Below, one piece after another: positions 45,678-55,208 of a DNA stretch of 64,000 bases (its first letter is position 1; every line of letters begins with the position of its first letter). Source of the DNA: JBBSEX01 sp038239345. Its GTDB lineage: Bacteria; Acidobacteriota; Terriglobia; Bryobacterales; Bryobacteraceae. The notes under the pieces were generated by a model. It worked only from the letters and a program-made list of their open reading frames with translations. It made no database searches and was not told the DNA's origin. The stretch lies in the NCBI GenBank assembly GCA_038239345.1, contig JBBSEX010000020.1:31518-95517 (forward strand). The letters run 5' to 3'. Position numbers and translations under genes: made by a program.

Positions 45678-46958
45678 TTACGCGTAAATTCCTCGTAGCT
45701 TGATCGCCGACGCCACACGATCCAAGGCCAGCATGTACGCCGCGATGCGATTGTTCACGCCATGCTTGTCGGCGTAAGCCACCACGTCGCGAAAGCTGTT
45801 CACCATAATTTCTTCCAACCGGCTGTTCACTAGTTGTTCGTTCCAGAAGAATCCCTGACGATCCTGGACCCACTCAAAGTACGACACCGTCACTCCGCCG
45901 GCGTTCGCCAAAATGTCGGGAATCACGAATATATTCTTATCGCTGAGAATCGAATCGGCCACTGAAGTGGTTGGTCCGTTGGCGCCCTCGCACAGAATCT
46001 TCGCCCGAATCTTGTGAGCGTTCTGCGAAGTGATCACGTTCTCCTTGGCCGCCGGCAGCAACACTTCGCAATCCAAAAACAACGCTTCGGTCTTGTCGAT
46101 GTTTTCGCCATTTGCAAAGTCCATGATCGAACCGGTTTCCTGGCGATGCTTCAGTAGGGCCGGAACGTCCAGTCCATCGGCGTTATACACGGCGCCGTCA
46201 TATTCAATTACGCAAATAATCTTAAACCCGGTGCGCGCCATCAGCTTCGCCGCCATGCCACCGACATTGCCGAAGCCTTGCACCACCACGCGGGTGTTTT
46301 GCGGCTCCAGTCCCAACCGCCGCAGTGCTTGTTCAATCACGATCATGCAGCCGCGGCCCGTAGCCTCCGGGCGTCCTGCCGATCCCCCAAGCGCCAGCGG
46401 TTTCCCCGTCACTACTGCATTCTGCGTATGGCGGGCATGCATCGAATAGGTATCCATGATCCACGCCATGGTCTGCTCATTCGTGTTCATGTCGGGCGCG
46501 GGAACGTCCAACTCAGGCCCGATGAAATCAAAAATCTCCGCCGTGTAGCGCCGGGTCATGCGTTCCAATTCAATCTGCGACATCAACGCCGGCTCGCAAA
46601 TGACGCCGCCTTTACCGCCGCCGAAGGGGATATTCACCACGGCGCACTTCCACGTCATCCATGATGCCAAGGCACGCACTTCATCCAGCGTCACATCGGG
46701 CGCGAACCGGATTCCACCTTTCGCCGGACCGCGGGCAATCGAATGCCGCACGCGAAATCCGGTGAACACTTCCAGACGCCCGTCATCCAACTGCACGGGA
46801 ATGTGCACCGTCAGCTCGGCCGATGGGGTCTTCAGCACTTTGCGCATCCCGTCGTCCAGGCCCAGGTGCGCCGCCGCTTCATCGAACCGCGCTTCCGCCG
46901 ACAGCCACGGATTTGTTTCTCTCTCTAGAGTCGACGGCGAGGTCGCTTCCAGAATCAT
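45678..46958 (-). CDS. gdhA: Glutamate dehydrogenase (Glu/Leu/Phe/Val family)
   Basis: 426 residues of the hexameric catabolic-type GDH. The catalytic region is PFGGGKGGVICEP with the active-site lysine, preceded by RHSIARGPAKGGIRF. The nucleotide-binding part has VVVQGFGNVGGMAAKLM. It interconverts glutamate with 2-oxoglutarate and ammonium; coenzyme preference is unknown. GGAGG is placed upstream of the ATG, and a TATAAT at 46979-46984 could be its -10. Confidence 0.95.
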   Translation of the reverse strand: MILEATSPSTLERETNPWLSAEARFDEAAAHLGLDDGMRKVLKTPSAELTVHIPVQLDDGRLEVFTGFRVRHSIARGPAKGGIRFAPDVTLDEVRALASWMTWKCAVVNIPFGGGKGGVICEPALMSQIELERMTRRYTAEIFDFIGPELDVPAPDMNTNEQTMAWIMDTYSMHARHTQNAVVTGKPLALGGSAGRPEATGRGCMIVIEQALRRLGLEPQNTRVVVQGFGNVGGMAAKLMARTGFKIICVIEYDGAVYNADGLDVPALLKHRQETGSIMDFANGENIDKTEALFLDCEVLLPAAKENVITSQNAHKIRAKILCEGANGPTTSVADSILSDKNIFVIPDILANAGGVTVSYFEWVQDRQGFFWNEQLVNSRLEEIMVNSFRDVVAYADKHGVNNRIAAYMLALDRVASAIKLRGIYA

Positions 46959-47006
46959 GGGATAAATCCTCCACTTGAATTATAAGCTGACCTAATTTAC
47001 AGACCC

Positions 47007-49364
47007 CTACGGCCATTCGTGCCGCGGATATCTTCGCGACAATTGCCGCTTTAATTCCGGATATAGCCGCTCCCAAAATCCCGCCAGATCCGTCGTCATC
47101 TGTACTGGCCGCTGATTGGGCGCCAGTAAATGGACCACCAGCGGCACGCCCGCCAGGCGCGGCGTTTCCTTCATGCCGATGAAATCCTGCAATCGCGAGG
47201 CAACCCACGGCGTCTGCCCCGCCACATAGTGGACCTTCGTATGCCGTCCGCCCGGCAGCTTCAATCGCGAAGGTGCGATCTCATCCAATCGCCTGCCGCA
47301 CCCCGCCGCCAGCGCCTCCAGAAGTCCGGCCGCTTCCAGCTCCGCGAAGCTTCGTCTGCCGTCGCACAATCCGCGCAACGTGTCACGAACGTCATCCATC
47401 GTCATCGGGGCAAGCGGCGAATGGCTCGCCGCAAATTCCACCCGTGCCAGGAATAACGAAAGCCCATCGCGATCCACGAAGCGTCCGATGTCGGCCTCCA
47501 CGGCCTTCCGCGCAAGCAGTTCCGCTGCCAGTGCCGCGTCCGGCGCGCTGCTGCCCCGGCTCTCTTCAATCGTCAACCCTTCATACTCTAGGGCGCTCAG
47601 CGCGTCCACTCGCTCGGCTTGCCGGTTCCACTCCACACCCGATTGATCCGCCACACGATCGGGAAATAGATCCAGCAGCCACTCCGGTTCAATCGCACTC
47701 GCCAATCGCACCAGGGGCAACCCACGTTCGCGCCGGTTCTCGACGTCCACTGCTATCAGAAATCCCGCGTTGCGCACCACGCTATTTCGGGCCAATATTG
47801 CTGAGCCGCCACTTGCCAGCACCAGTTCATCGGCTTGCCGGCGTCGCGCCACACGATCGGGAAATGCCGTCAGCAGCGCGATCAACAGACTCTCGTCGTC
47901 GCTCTTCCCCCGCCGTCCGCCCCGGCCCTTATTTAATTGTTCAAAAACGCGCTTCGTATTCGGCTGCCATTCGGCTTCCGCCAGTAACAACACGTCCGAA
48001 GGGCCGTGTGTTCCGCCGTCCGTTCCCATGTTTTCCGCCAGCCGTTCCCCACTGCTCAGCACCGCCGCGATCGCCCGCCCGCCATCACCCGCGCCGCGTT
48101 TGTCCGCTTCCACAACCAGCCGCGCCAATCGCGGATGCAACGGAAGTTGCGCCATCCGCCGACCAATCGCCGTCAGAGTACCGCCGGCATCGATGGCACT
48201 CAATCGGCGCAGCAAATCTCCGGCGGCATTCCAAGCCTCGGCCGGCGGCGCGTCCAACCACTCTAAATCGCCCGCGCCCATCACCAGCAGATCGAGCCGC
48301 ATTTGCGACAACTCCCGGCGCATGATCTCGGGCGAATCGTGATCGGGCCGCCGATGAAAATCTTCCGCGGAATATAAACGAATCGCCCGCCCTGGAGCCG
48401 TCCTTCCCGCGCGTCCCGCCCGCTGTCGCGCGGATGCTTTGCTAATCCGCCCCACCTCTAGCGAGGGCAATCCGGTCCACGGAGAATCGCTAGCCAGGCG
48501 CGCCAGGCCACTGTCGATCACGGCCGTCACTCCATCAATCGTGATGGAGCTCTCGGCCACGTTCGTCGAGAGAATCACTTTGCGTTTTGCCGCCGGCAAT
48601 ACGGCCCGATCCTGCTCGGCGGGATTCAAATCGCCATGCAGCGGCACCACCAATAGATTTTCCCGGCGCGCTATCGCCTCGCAACTTCTCGCCGCTCGCC
48701 GTATCTCAGCCGCGCCAGGCAGGAAAACGAGGACATCGCCCGCCCGGTCCATCGTTCGGCTTACCGCGCCGGCCACCTGCTCTTCCAGCGTGGCGGACGT
48801 CGACGCCCCATACTCCAACGCGACATCGAAGAGCTTGCCTTCCGATCGAAGCACCGGACAATCGCCCAGGAATGCCGCAACCGGTGCTGCCTCGAGCGTG
48901 GCCGACATCACCACGATTCGCAGATCGCGCCGCCGCGTCTTCTGCAACCGGCGCAACAAAGCCAGAGCCAGATCGGTGTCCAGGTGCCGCTCATGAAACT
49001 CATCCAGCACCACCACGCCCACTCCCCGCAGTTCCGGATCGGAGAGTAAGCGCCGCGTGAAAACGCCTTCCGTCAGGAAGCGCAGGCGCGTTTTCGGTCC
49101 AGCGGCTTCTTCAAAGCGAACCTGATAGCCGACGGTCTCGCCCACCGCTTCACCGCGTTCCGAAGCCACCCGCCGTGCCGCCATGCGCGCCGCTAAACGC
49201 CTCGGCTCCAGCACCAGAACTTCTCCGCAGTTCATTTCCAGCAGCGCATTCGGCACTCGCGTCGTCTTCCCCGCGCCCGGCAGAGCTTCCAGCACAAGGT
49301 TCGACGTCTTCCGCAGCGCGGCCAAAATTTCCGGAACGATATCGTCGACGGGAAGCCGCGTCAC
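47007..49364 (-). CDS. hrpB: ATP-dependent RNA helicase HrpB
   Basis: 785 residues of the DEAH-type HrpB family. Walker A is EALPGAGKTTRVP (about 25-37), the DExH box is VVLDEFHERHLD, motif III is MSATLEA, and motif VI is RQRAGRAGRTAPGRA. The HA2/winged-helix segment and a family C-terminal domain (YPELKRQLSRRYPRHEWP) follow. Its cellular RNA or RNP substrate is unknown. The next gene (DUF72) begins inside its stop by four bases. Confidence 0.93.
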   Translation of the reverse strand: MTRLPVDDIVPEILAALRKTSNLVLEALPGAGKTTRVPNALLEMNCGEVLVLEPRRLAARMAARRVASERGEAVGETVGYQVRFEEAAGPKTRLRFLTEGVFTRRLLSDPELRGVGVVVLDEFHERHLDTDLALALLRRLQKTRRRDLRIVVMSATLEAAPVAAFLGDCPVLRSEGKLFDVALEYGASTSATLEEQVAGAVSRTMDRAGDVLVFLPGAAEIRRAARSCEAIARRENLLVVPLHGDLNPAEQDRAVLPAAKRKVILSTNVAESSITIDGVTAVIDSGLARLASDSPWTGLPSLEVGRISKASARQRAGRAGRTAPGRAIRLYSAEDFHRRPDHDSPEIMRRELSQMRLDLLVMGAGDLEWLDAPPAEAWNAAGDLLRRLSAIDAGGTLTAIGRRMAQLPLHPRLARLVVEADKRGAGDGGRAIAAVLSSGERLAENMGTDGGTHGPSDVLLLAEAEWQPNTKRVFEQLNKGRGGRRGKSDDESLLIALLTAFPDRVARRRQADELVLASGGSAILARNSVVRNAGFLIAVDVENRRERGLPLVRLASAIEPEWLLDLFPDRVADQSGVEWNRQAERVDALSALEYEGLTIEESRGSSAPDAALAAELLARKAVEADIGRFVDRDGLSLFLARVEFAASHSPLAPMTMDDVRDTLRGLCDGRRSFAELEAAGLLEALAAGCGRRLDEIAPSRLKLPGGRHTKVHYVAGQTPWVASRLQDFIGMKETPRLAGVPLVVHLLAPNQRPVQMTTDLAGFWERLYPELKRQLSRRYPRHEWP

Positions 49365-50308
49365 TCCTTCACCACCGCCCGAATCGTTCCCGGAGCATTC
49401 CCCTCCAGCCGGTTATTCACAAAAATATAGGCGGCTTCATGACGTTCCTTCGCCCGCAGAATCATCGCTCGCAACGCATCGCGCACCGCGGGATTCTCAT
49501 CCTGCACGGTCTCATAGGGAGAGAACTTCGCTACCGCGTCTTCATACGCCCGCCCATGCCGCAACAGCGCCCGCACAACGGTAAAGTCCGACGTGAACGC
49601 CCCGGGAATTTTCATCTGTACACCCATTTCCGGCATCCGTGTCCAGGAAGTAAAAACATGGGCGATATTGTGCGAGCGCAAACATTTAAAATAATCGGGC
49701 TCAATAAATTCCGGATTACGAATCTCCACGGCATAGCGAAACTCCGCCGGCAGCGCCACCAGGAAAGGATCTAATTCCCGCAAAAAATCGCCAGTGGAAT
49801 CGTAAGCCCGGCGTGGAAACGGAGTGAACTCGAAAATCAGCGCCGCAATCCGCTCCCGATAGGGGGCCAGCAAATACAGGAACATCGCCTTAAAAATTTC
49901 GACATTTAAAAACGACTCGTTCCCCAATCCAGCGCGCGGCCCATAGCGCGGATGCACGGGAAACAATTTGACGGTAATCTCTTCGGGAACCTTGAACGCA
50001 AACCGCAATGCTTGCGGCGCCGTCGTAAACAACTTCACCCAAAACTCCGGCGCGGGGAACTGATAAAACGAAAAATCCCCACACACTACCGGAAACACCT
50101 CGGCATACTCGCGCAGGCATTCGGCCTCAAACTTCTTCTTGGAAAATCGGCCCTTAACCATATACCGTTCCCGCGAATAGATCTGGTCCAACCAACCCTC
50201 ATATTTCCAGGAGCTAGTCCCTATGAACACAAACTCCCGGGCAAGCGCCGCGAGTTCATCTCTGAGCTCGGACCGCAAAGGAGGTTCGTCGAAGAGGGAT
50301 AAGTTCAT
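49361..50308 (-). CDS. DUF72 domain protein
   Basis: 315 residues of the DUF72 (YecE-like) TIM-barrel family. The N-terminal FIGTSSWKYEGWLDQIYSRE and FSFYQFPAPEFWVKL, and the later FEFTPFPRRAYDS, are typical. No enzyme activity is established. It is translated upstream of, and overlapping, hrpB. Confidence 0.9.
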   Translation of the reverse strand: MNLSLFDEPPLRSELRDELAALAREFVFIGTSSWKYEGWLDQIYSRERYMVKGRFSKKKFEAECLREYAEVFPVVCGDFSFYQFPAPEFWVKLFTTAPQALRFAFKVPEEITVKLFPVHPRYGPRAGLGNESFLNVEIFKAMFLYLLAPYRERIAALIFEFTPFPRRAYDSTGDFLRELDPFLVALPAEFRYAVEIRNPEFIEPDYFKCLRSHNIAHVFTSWTRMPEMGVQMKIPGAFTSDFTVVRALLRHGRAYEDAVAKFSPYETVQDENPAVRDALRAMILRAKERHEAAYIFVNNRLEGNAPGTIRAVVKE

Positions 50309-50355
50309 TGGGGGTTTGTGGTGGGAGGTGGGTGGTGGGTCGCTATTTTCGCTGA

Positions 50356-50502
50356 GAGGAGTTGTCGGCTGCGTGGCCTAAAGCGGAACTTTACGGATTG
50401 AAGTTCCCCGGGTCCCTCGAGATCCCAGCAATGCGCGAACGCTTGGGCCATCTCTGCAAACAAGTCAGCAGCTACATCCGCTCAAAACGCCCGACAACCT
50501 GA
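50356..50502 (+). pseudogene. Possible remnant of a four-helix-bundle (23S rRNA IVS-type) protein
   Basis: A 48-codon stub, AAWPKAELYGLKF through CKQVSSYIRSKRPTT, with the FPKEELYGL-like turn of four-helix-bundle proteins and a matching helical C-terminus. The central part that should lie between them is missing. It is flanked by GT-rich (50318-50340) and CA-rich (50503-50532) tracts that could pair. The similarity is short and the call is weak. Confidence 0.25.
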
Positions 50503-50525
50503 CCCCACCGCCCGCCCCCTACCAC

Positions 50526-52352
50526 CTACCACGCATGCGCCACCCGGTATCCATACGGATCCGCCCCAGCCTCGATCACTCCATCCGGTAAAACTCGAAT
50601 CATCACCGGGGCCGCGCCGCTCGACCATTTCGATCGAGTCGCCGTCTTATGTCCCTTCTCTGTTAACTCCACAAACGTCGCCGGTGGGATTCGTTCATCC
50701 AGTAATAAATCGCCGCGATTCCAGGCGTGATTATCGAAGCTTGAAACCAGATGCCGTGTCTGAAAGCGCGGCGCTTCCAGCGCGTTCTCGGCATTCAAAT
50801 TAAACTCCAACACATTTAACACCAGCTGCAATAAAGATTGATCCTGGTTATCGCCACCCGGTGTCGACAGCGCCAGAATCGGCTTGCCATCCTTCAACAC
50901 AAGCGTGGGACTCAGCGTCACCCGCGGTCGTTTCCCGCCCGCCAGTTCGTTTGGATTACCTGGCACCAGCACGAAGCTCTGGGCCCGCGCCGTCAACGGA
51001 ATCCCCGTGTCGCCAGCAATCACCGAAGGTAACCAGGCACCCGAGGGAGTGGCCGAAAACATCATGCCATCCATATCAATCGCATCCACGCACGTCGTAT
51101 CGCGAGCCATTAAAGTATCGTCGATCTTCACCGCCGACATCTCGCTTTCCGCCGGATGCTTGCCCTTCTTTCCGTGAATCGTTCCCGGCACGAAATCAAG
51201 CGACGCCTTCGCTCCGATCAGCTTGCGCCGCTCCGCCGCGTATTCCTTGGATAGCAGAACATCGCTGGGGATTTTTGAAAACTTCGGATCGCCGAAGTAC
51301 GTATCGCGGTCGGCATAGGAGAGTTTCAGCGCTTCCACCAACGAATGAATGTAGGCAGCCGAATTGATCCCCATCGCCTTCAGATCGAACCCTTCCAGAA
51401 TGTTCAGGGCTTCAATCATCGCCGGACCCTGGCTCCAGAATCCAGGCTTGTACACCTGGTAGCCGCGATATGTCGTCGACACGGCTTCTTCCGGTTCCAG
51501 GTGAAACGCCGCCATATCTTCATAGCGCAGCAGGCCCTTGTTGGCCTTCATGAAGGCGTCGATTTTATGCGCCACTTCGCCGCGATAAAAATAGTCGCGT
51601 ACGGCGTCGATCGCCGCCACGCGGCTCCTGCCAGCGTCCAGCGCTTTCTTCTCCGCATCCGCCATTCCCCGCAGTGTCTTCGCCAGATCGGGCTGCTTGA
51701 ATAGGTCGCCCGCTACCGGTGGAACGCCCGTCGGCAGGAAGTGTTTCTTCGAATCCGGCCAGAGGTTCAGGAATGGGCGCGACCGTGAAATTGCCATAGC
51801 CCGAGTCTCGTCGATGGGCGCCGCGTCGGCCAGTTCGATTGCCGGCTGAATGACGTCGGCAAAAGATTTATTCCCGAAATCCCGTAACGCCACCAGCCCC
51901 GCGTCCACCAGTCCGGGAACCAGCGCCGGCATAATGCCCGCCACGGGAATGATGCCCTTCAATCCACCGGGATCCATTTGCAGAATCTCTCCTGCTTGCA
52001 GCGGACGGCTGCGATACAGGTCGGCCGACGCTAGTTTCGGCATCGTTCCAACGCCGGCGATCGCATAGACTTTACCAGCTTTTGTGCGGATCAAAATGGG
52101 AGCTTCGCCGCCGAATCCGACATGCGAATATTCGGTTACCGCCGCCGCATACATCGCCGCGACCCCCGAATCCACTGCGTTGCCGCCCTTGAAGTACAGT
52201 CGCATTCCGGCCGACGCGGCGTATTCACTGCCCGCGGCTATCGCGCCGTGCGTGCCTCGTGCCGGATGTCGCACGGGACGCTCAAAATCTTTGCGCTGTG
52301 CCACGCACGCGCAAGCGAAACAGAGGAAAGCGATCGTCGTCTTTCTCGCCAT
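50526..52352 (-). CDS. ggt: Gamma-glutamyltransferase
   Basis: 608 residues with signal peptide MARKTTIAFLCFACACVAQ. This is the precursor of a periplasmic, self-cleaving N-terminal-nucleophile enzyme. The processing and catalytic threonine is in MARDTTCVDAIDMDG, and the oxyanion and binding residues follow in SATPSGAWLP. It hydrolyses or transfers the gamma-glutamyl group of glutathione. The stop lies inside a CA-rich tract. Its start is divergent from the zinc-ribbon gene across a shared palindromic -10. Confidence 0.93.
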   Translation of the reverse strand: MARKTTIAFLCFACACVAQRKDFERPVRHPARGTHGAIAAGSEYAASAGMRLYFKGGNAVDSGVAAMYAAAVTEYSHVGFGGEAPILIRTKAGKVYAIAGVGTMPKLASADLYRSRPLQAGEILQMDPGGLKGIIPVAGIMPALVPGLVDAGLVALRDFGNKSFADVIQPAIELADAAPIDETRAMAISRSRPFLNLWPDSKKHFLPTGVPPVAGDLFKQPDLAKTLRGMADAEKKALDAGRSRVAAIDAVRDYFYRGEVAHKIDAFMKANKGLLRYEDMAAFHLEPEEAVSTTYRGYQVYKPGFWSQGPAMIEALNILEGFDLKAMGINSAAYIHSLVEALKLSYADRDTYFGDPKFSKIPSDVLLSKEYAAERRKLIGAKASLDFVPGTIHGKKGKHPAESEMSAVKIDDTLMARDTTCVDAIDMDGMMFSATPSGAWLPSVIAGDTGIPLTARAQSFVLVPGNPNELAGGKRPRVTLSPTLVLKDGKPILALSTPGGDNQDQSLLQLVLNVLEFNLNAENALEAPRFQTRHLVSSFDNHAWNRGDLLLDERIPPATFVELTEKGHKTATRSKWSSGAAPVMIRVLPDGVIEAGADPYGYRVAHAW

Positions 52353-52360
52353 GTTGGCTT

Positions 52361-52370
52361 CATTATAATG
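52361..52370. promoter_or_regulatory. Palindromic, probably bidirectional -10 element
   Basis: CATTATAATG is a perfect palindrome containing TATAAT on both strands. It lies 11 bases before the ggt start (52352, minus) and 12 before the zinc-ribbon start (52382, plus). Both leaders would be short and without Shine-Dalgarno sequences. Confidence 0.5.
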
Positions 52371-52381
52371 GTTTCGAAAAC

Positions 52382-52564
52382 GTGGACCCGATCAAAGCCG
52401 CTGCCCCCGCCATCCCCGCCTCTTCCGCTGCATCGTCTACCGCATCTTCCGCCGATGAGCCGATGCTGTACTGCCCCGTTTGCAGCGTTCGGCTAACGCC
52501 ACGAAAATGTAAGCTGTTCTGCGAAACCTGTGGCTACTATATGAGCTGCGCCGACTATTATTAA
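52382..52564 (+). CDS. Small zinc-ribbon protein
   Basis: 60 residues. An Ala/Ser-rich N-terminus is followed by CPVCSVRLTPRKCKLFCETC, a CxxC...CxxC zinc ribbon. The GTG at 52382 is placed 12 bases after the shared TATAAT; an alternative ATG at 52462 would leave only the ribbon. No family is recognised. It precedes the DinB-like gene by about 20 bases and may be co-transcribed. Confidence 0.6.
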   Translation: MDPIKAAAPAIPASSAASSTASSADEPMLYCPVCSVRLTPRKCKLFCETCGYYMSCADYY

Positions 52565-52585
52565 TTGGCTACGGAAAGGATTGTC

Positions 52586-53098
52586 ATGAGCGATTTACCC
52601 GAACTTTTGGAGCGTTACCGCCGCGGCGCTGAAATTCTGGCCATGTCCCTGACGGGTGCGGCCGGGCCCGAATTGGATTTCCAAACCGAGCCAGGCAAGT
52701 GGAGCGTTCGTCAAATCGTTTGCCATTTATCCGACGCCGAAATGGTGACGGGTACGCGCCTGCGCCGTATCATCGCCGAAGACGATCCGACGCTGGAAGC
52801 CTTCAATCAGGACGCCTGGGCCCATAAACTCGACTACGCCAAACGGAAGCCGTCGCAGGCCCTGGAGACTTTCCGCCGGTTGCGTGGCGAAAACCACGAC
52901 CTCTTGAAAGACCTTGCCGAAGAGACTTTCGCCCGCACCGGCACCCATTCCGAACGGGGCACCGTCAGCTTGCTGGATCTGGTAAAAGGTGGCGCCGAAC
53001 ACGCCGAAAATCATATCCGTCAGATGCGCGAAGTCCGCGCCATCTATAAAGAGCAGCGGGCCATTGCCAAAGCCGCCGCCGCTGAGTCCGCCTCCTGA
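52586..53098 (+). CDS. DinB-like metal-binding protein
   Basis: 170 residues from MSDLPELLERYRRGAEI; the ATG at 52586 follows GAAAGGA and is preferred to an in-frame TTG at 52565. It is a four-helix DinB/YfiT-type fold. The metal site is seen as VCHLSDAEM (first His) and GAEHAENHIRQM (the later pair). Some relatives are thiol transferases (bacillithiol or mycothiol S-transferases); here the substrate is unknown. Confidence 0.85.
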   Translation: MSDLPELLERYRRGAEILAMSLTGAAGPELDFQTEPGKWSVRQIVCHLSDAEMVTGTRLRRIIAEDDPTLEAFNQDAWAHKLDYAKRKPSQALETFRRLRGENHDLLKDLAEETFARTGTHSERGTVSLLDLVKGGAEHAENHIRQMREVRAIYKEQRAIAKAAAAESAS

Positions 53099-53105
53099 GA
53101 AAACA

Positions 53106-54677
53106 ATGAAAAAACCATTTCTGATACTCGCCAGCGCGGCGTTGCTCCTGGCCGCCGATTATGAGGCCGAAGGCCAACGCTGGTGGTCTCACATCCAGGT
53201 GCTGGCCGATGATTCCATGGAAGGCCGTAACACTGGAAGCGAAGGACACCGCCGCGCCGCGAAGTATGTCTCGCAGGAGTTTGAACGCTACGGGCTCAAA
53301 GCCAGCGGCACCTCCGGCTATATACAACCGGTGAAGTTTAAGGTCCGCCAGATTGATGAATCCGCTTCCAGCCTCGATCTGATTCGCGACGGGAAAGCCG
53401 AACCGCTCATACTTGGCGAAGACGCTTCCATTGGCGTCCGAAACGATCCCGCGCCGGCCAACGAAGGCGCTCTCATCTTCGTCGGCTACGGGCTCTCGAT
53501 TCCCGAATACAAGTTCGACGATCTCGCCGGACTCGATCTTCACGGCAAGATCGCCGTATATCTGAACGGTGGTCCCGCCGACATCCCGGGCCAGCTGCGT
53601 TCCCACTTTGCCTCGGCGAAAGAACGTTGGGGCGCGTTCAAGAAGGCAGGTGCGGTGGGTCTGGTAGCTCTTGCCAATCCGAAGTCGATGGACATTCCCT
53701 GGTCGCGCGCGAGTCTCGCCCGATTTCAGCCCGCCATGACACTCGAAGACTCGGTTCTTGACGACACAATCGGCTTGCGCATCGCCGTCACTATGAATCC
53801 GGATCATGCCGATAAGCTCTTTGCCGGGTCCGGTCATACGTTTGCCGAACTGCTCGCCTTGGCCGACGCCAAGAAGCCCGTGCCGCACTTCGCTCTGGCT
53901 TATTCCTTACGTGCGAAGACGGCCCTCAAGCGCTCGGAAGCGGAGTCCCAAAACGTTATCGGCGTGCTCCCCGGAACTGACTTGAAGAACGAATTTGTAG
54001 TTCTCACGGCCCATCTCGATCACGTTGGTATCGGCGAACCGATCAACGGCGATCGCATTTATAACGGAGCGATGGATGATGCGTCGGGCATCGCCACGCT
54101 CATTGAAGTCGCCGCCATGCTGAAGGAATCGGCGGCCAAAACGCGCAGATCAATTGCCTTCGTAGCTGTCACCGGTGAAGAGAAAGGGCTCCTCGGTTCG
54201 AAATTCTTCGCCAACCATCCCACGCTGCGCGGCGGCCGGATTGTCGCCGATATCAATATGGACATGTTCCTCCCTATCCATCCGCTGAAGATCATCGAAG
54301 TGCAGGGCCTGCAGGAATCGTCGTTGGGCGCGCAGATCCAGGCTGTGGCCGAAGCAGCCGGTCTCCAGGTGCAAACCGACCAAGAGCCCGATCGGAACCG
54401 TTTCATTCGCAGCGATCAATACAGCTTTATTCAACAAGGTGTTCCCGCTCTCGCCTTCAAGTTCGGCTATGTGCCCGGTTCGCCGGAAGATGCGCTGCAT
54501 AAGGATTGGCTGAAGAATCGCTATCACGCCCCATCGGACGATCTCAATCAGCCGGTGGACAAAGCCGCCGCCGCGCGCTTTAATCGCGTCATTCTCTCGC
54601 TTACCGAACGTGTGGCGAACGATGACGAATCGCCGCGCTGGAATAAGGACAGCTTTTTTCGGCGCTTCGCCAAGTAG
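53106..54677 (+). CDS. Secreted M28 family zinc aminopeptidase with PA domain
   Basis: 523 residues with signal peptide MKKPFLILASAALLLAADY; the ATG at 53106 marks it. A PA insert (about 120-220, IFVGYGLSIPEYKFDDLAG) precedes the M28 metallopeptidase core. Zinc ligands are seen in LTAHLDHVGIG, NGAMDDASGIA, TGEEKGLLGS (catalytic Glu), DINMDMF and NRYHAPSDD. It would trim peptides in the periplasm or outside the cell, and may feed the GGT nearby. Confidence 0.92.
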   Translation: MKKPFLILASAALLLAADYEAEGQRWWSHIQVLADDSMEGRNTGSEGHRRAAKYVSQEFERYGLKASGTSGYIQPVKFKVRQIDESASSLDLIRDGKAEPLILGEDASIGVRNDPAPANEGALIFVGYGLSIPEYKFDDLAGLDLHGKIAVYLNGGPADIPGQLRSHFASAKERWGAFKKAGAVGLVALANPKSMDIPWSRASLARFQPAMTLEDSVLDDTIGLRIAVTMNPDHADKLFAGSGHTFAELLALADAKKPVPHFALAYSLRAKTALKRSEAESQNVIGVLPGTDLKNEFVVLTAHLDHVGIGEPINGDRIYNGAMDDASGIATLIEVAAMLKESAAKTRRSIAFVAVTGEEKGLLGSKFFANHPTLRGGRIVADINMDMFLPIHPLKIIEVQGLQESSLGAQIQAVAEAAGLQVQTDQEPDRNRFIRSDQYSFIQQGVPALAFKFGYVPGSPEDALHKDWLKNRYHAPSDDLNQPVDKAAAARFNRVILSLTERVANDDESPRWNKDSFFRRFAK

Positions 54678-54693
54678 GCGCCGGGTAGTGCTG

Positions 54694-54699
54694 TAAGAT
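54694..54699 (+). promoter_or_regulatory. -10 element fixing a downstream start
   Basis: TAAGAT seven bases before the ATG at 54707. It overlaps an earlier in-frame ATG at 54698, so the later ATG is the likely start of a leaderless message. Confidence 0.5.
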
Positions 54700-54706
54700 G
54701 CCAGAT

Positions 54707-55162
54707 ATGTATCGCATTTTGCTGGGCTCCCTGCTGCTGTTCGCCGCGAACGCTTTGCCGCAGGCTAAGCCAAATTTCTCAGGTACCTGGAAGGTCAACA
54801 TTGCATTAAGCGATTATGGACCGCTCCCCAAGCCAACCTCGCAGACCAACAAAGTCAATCATCAGGAACCATCGCTCACGCAAATTGTAGTCACCACCAG
54901 CTCTGGCGGCGAGGCCAGCACCGACGCGAAGTACACAACCGACGGACGGGAATGCGTGAACAGCATCGAGGGCAACAAGCTCGCCAGTAAGGTTCGCTGG
55001 GAAGGTTCTCAGCTGGTCTTTGATTCCGTCCTCAAGACCGACGGCGGCCAGTTAAGCATCGTCGATCGCTGGTCGATGCACGGCAAGAACTTGCAGGTAC
55101 TGCGCCATCTGCAAACTCCGGAAGGTCAAGGCGATCTTAAATTGATCTTCGACAAGCAGTAA
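54707..55162 (+). CDS. Small secreted lipocalin-like protein
   Basis: 151 residues with signal peptide MYRILLGSLLLFAANALPQ. The mature part opens KPNFSGTWKVN, the lipocalin-like GxW turn, and alternates short beta strands to the end. Similar small proteins are common in Acidobacteria, with no known ligand. It has its own promoter-like element and lies between the peptidase and hydroxylase genes. Confidence 0.7.
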   Translation: MYRILLGSLLLFAANALPQAKPNFSGTWKVNIALSDYGPLPKPTSQTNKVNHQEPSLTQIVVTTSSGGEASTDAKYTTDGRECVNSIEGNKLASKVRWEGSQLVFDSVLKTDGGQLSIVDRWSMHGKNLQVLRHLQTPEGQGDLKLIFDKQ

Positions 55163-55196
55163 TGGAATCTCTTTACTAACTCTGCCGGTTTCAGCC

Positions 55197-55202
55197 GATA
55201 AT
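55197..55202 (+). promoter_or_regulatory. -10 element, leaderless GTG start
   Basis: GATAAT six bases before GTG at 55209; TTTACT at 55172-55177 (4 of 6) could be a -35, 19 bases upstream. Confidence 0.45.
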
Positions 55203-55208
55203 TAAAAC

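Noticed and set aside
47273..48325. 350-codon plus-strand frame opposite hrpB
   Set aside because: Pro/Arg/Ser-rich shadow of a conserved helicase on the other strand.
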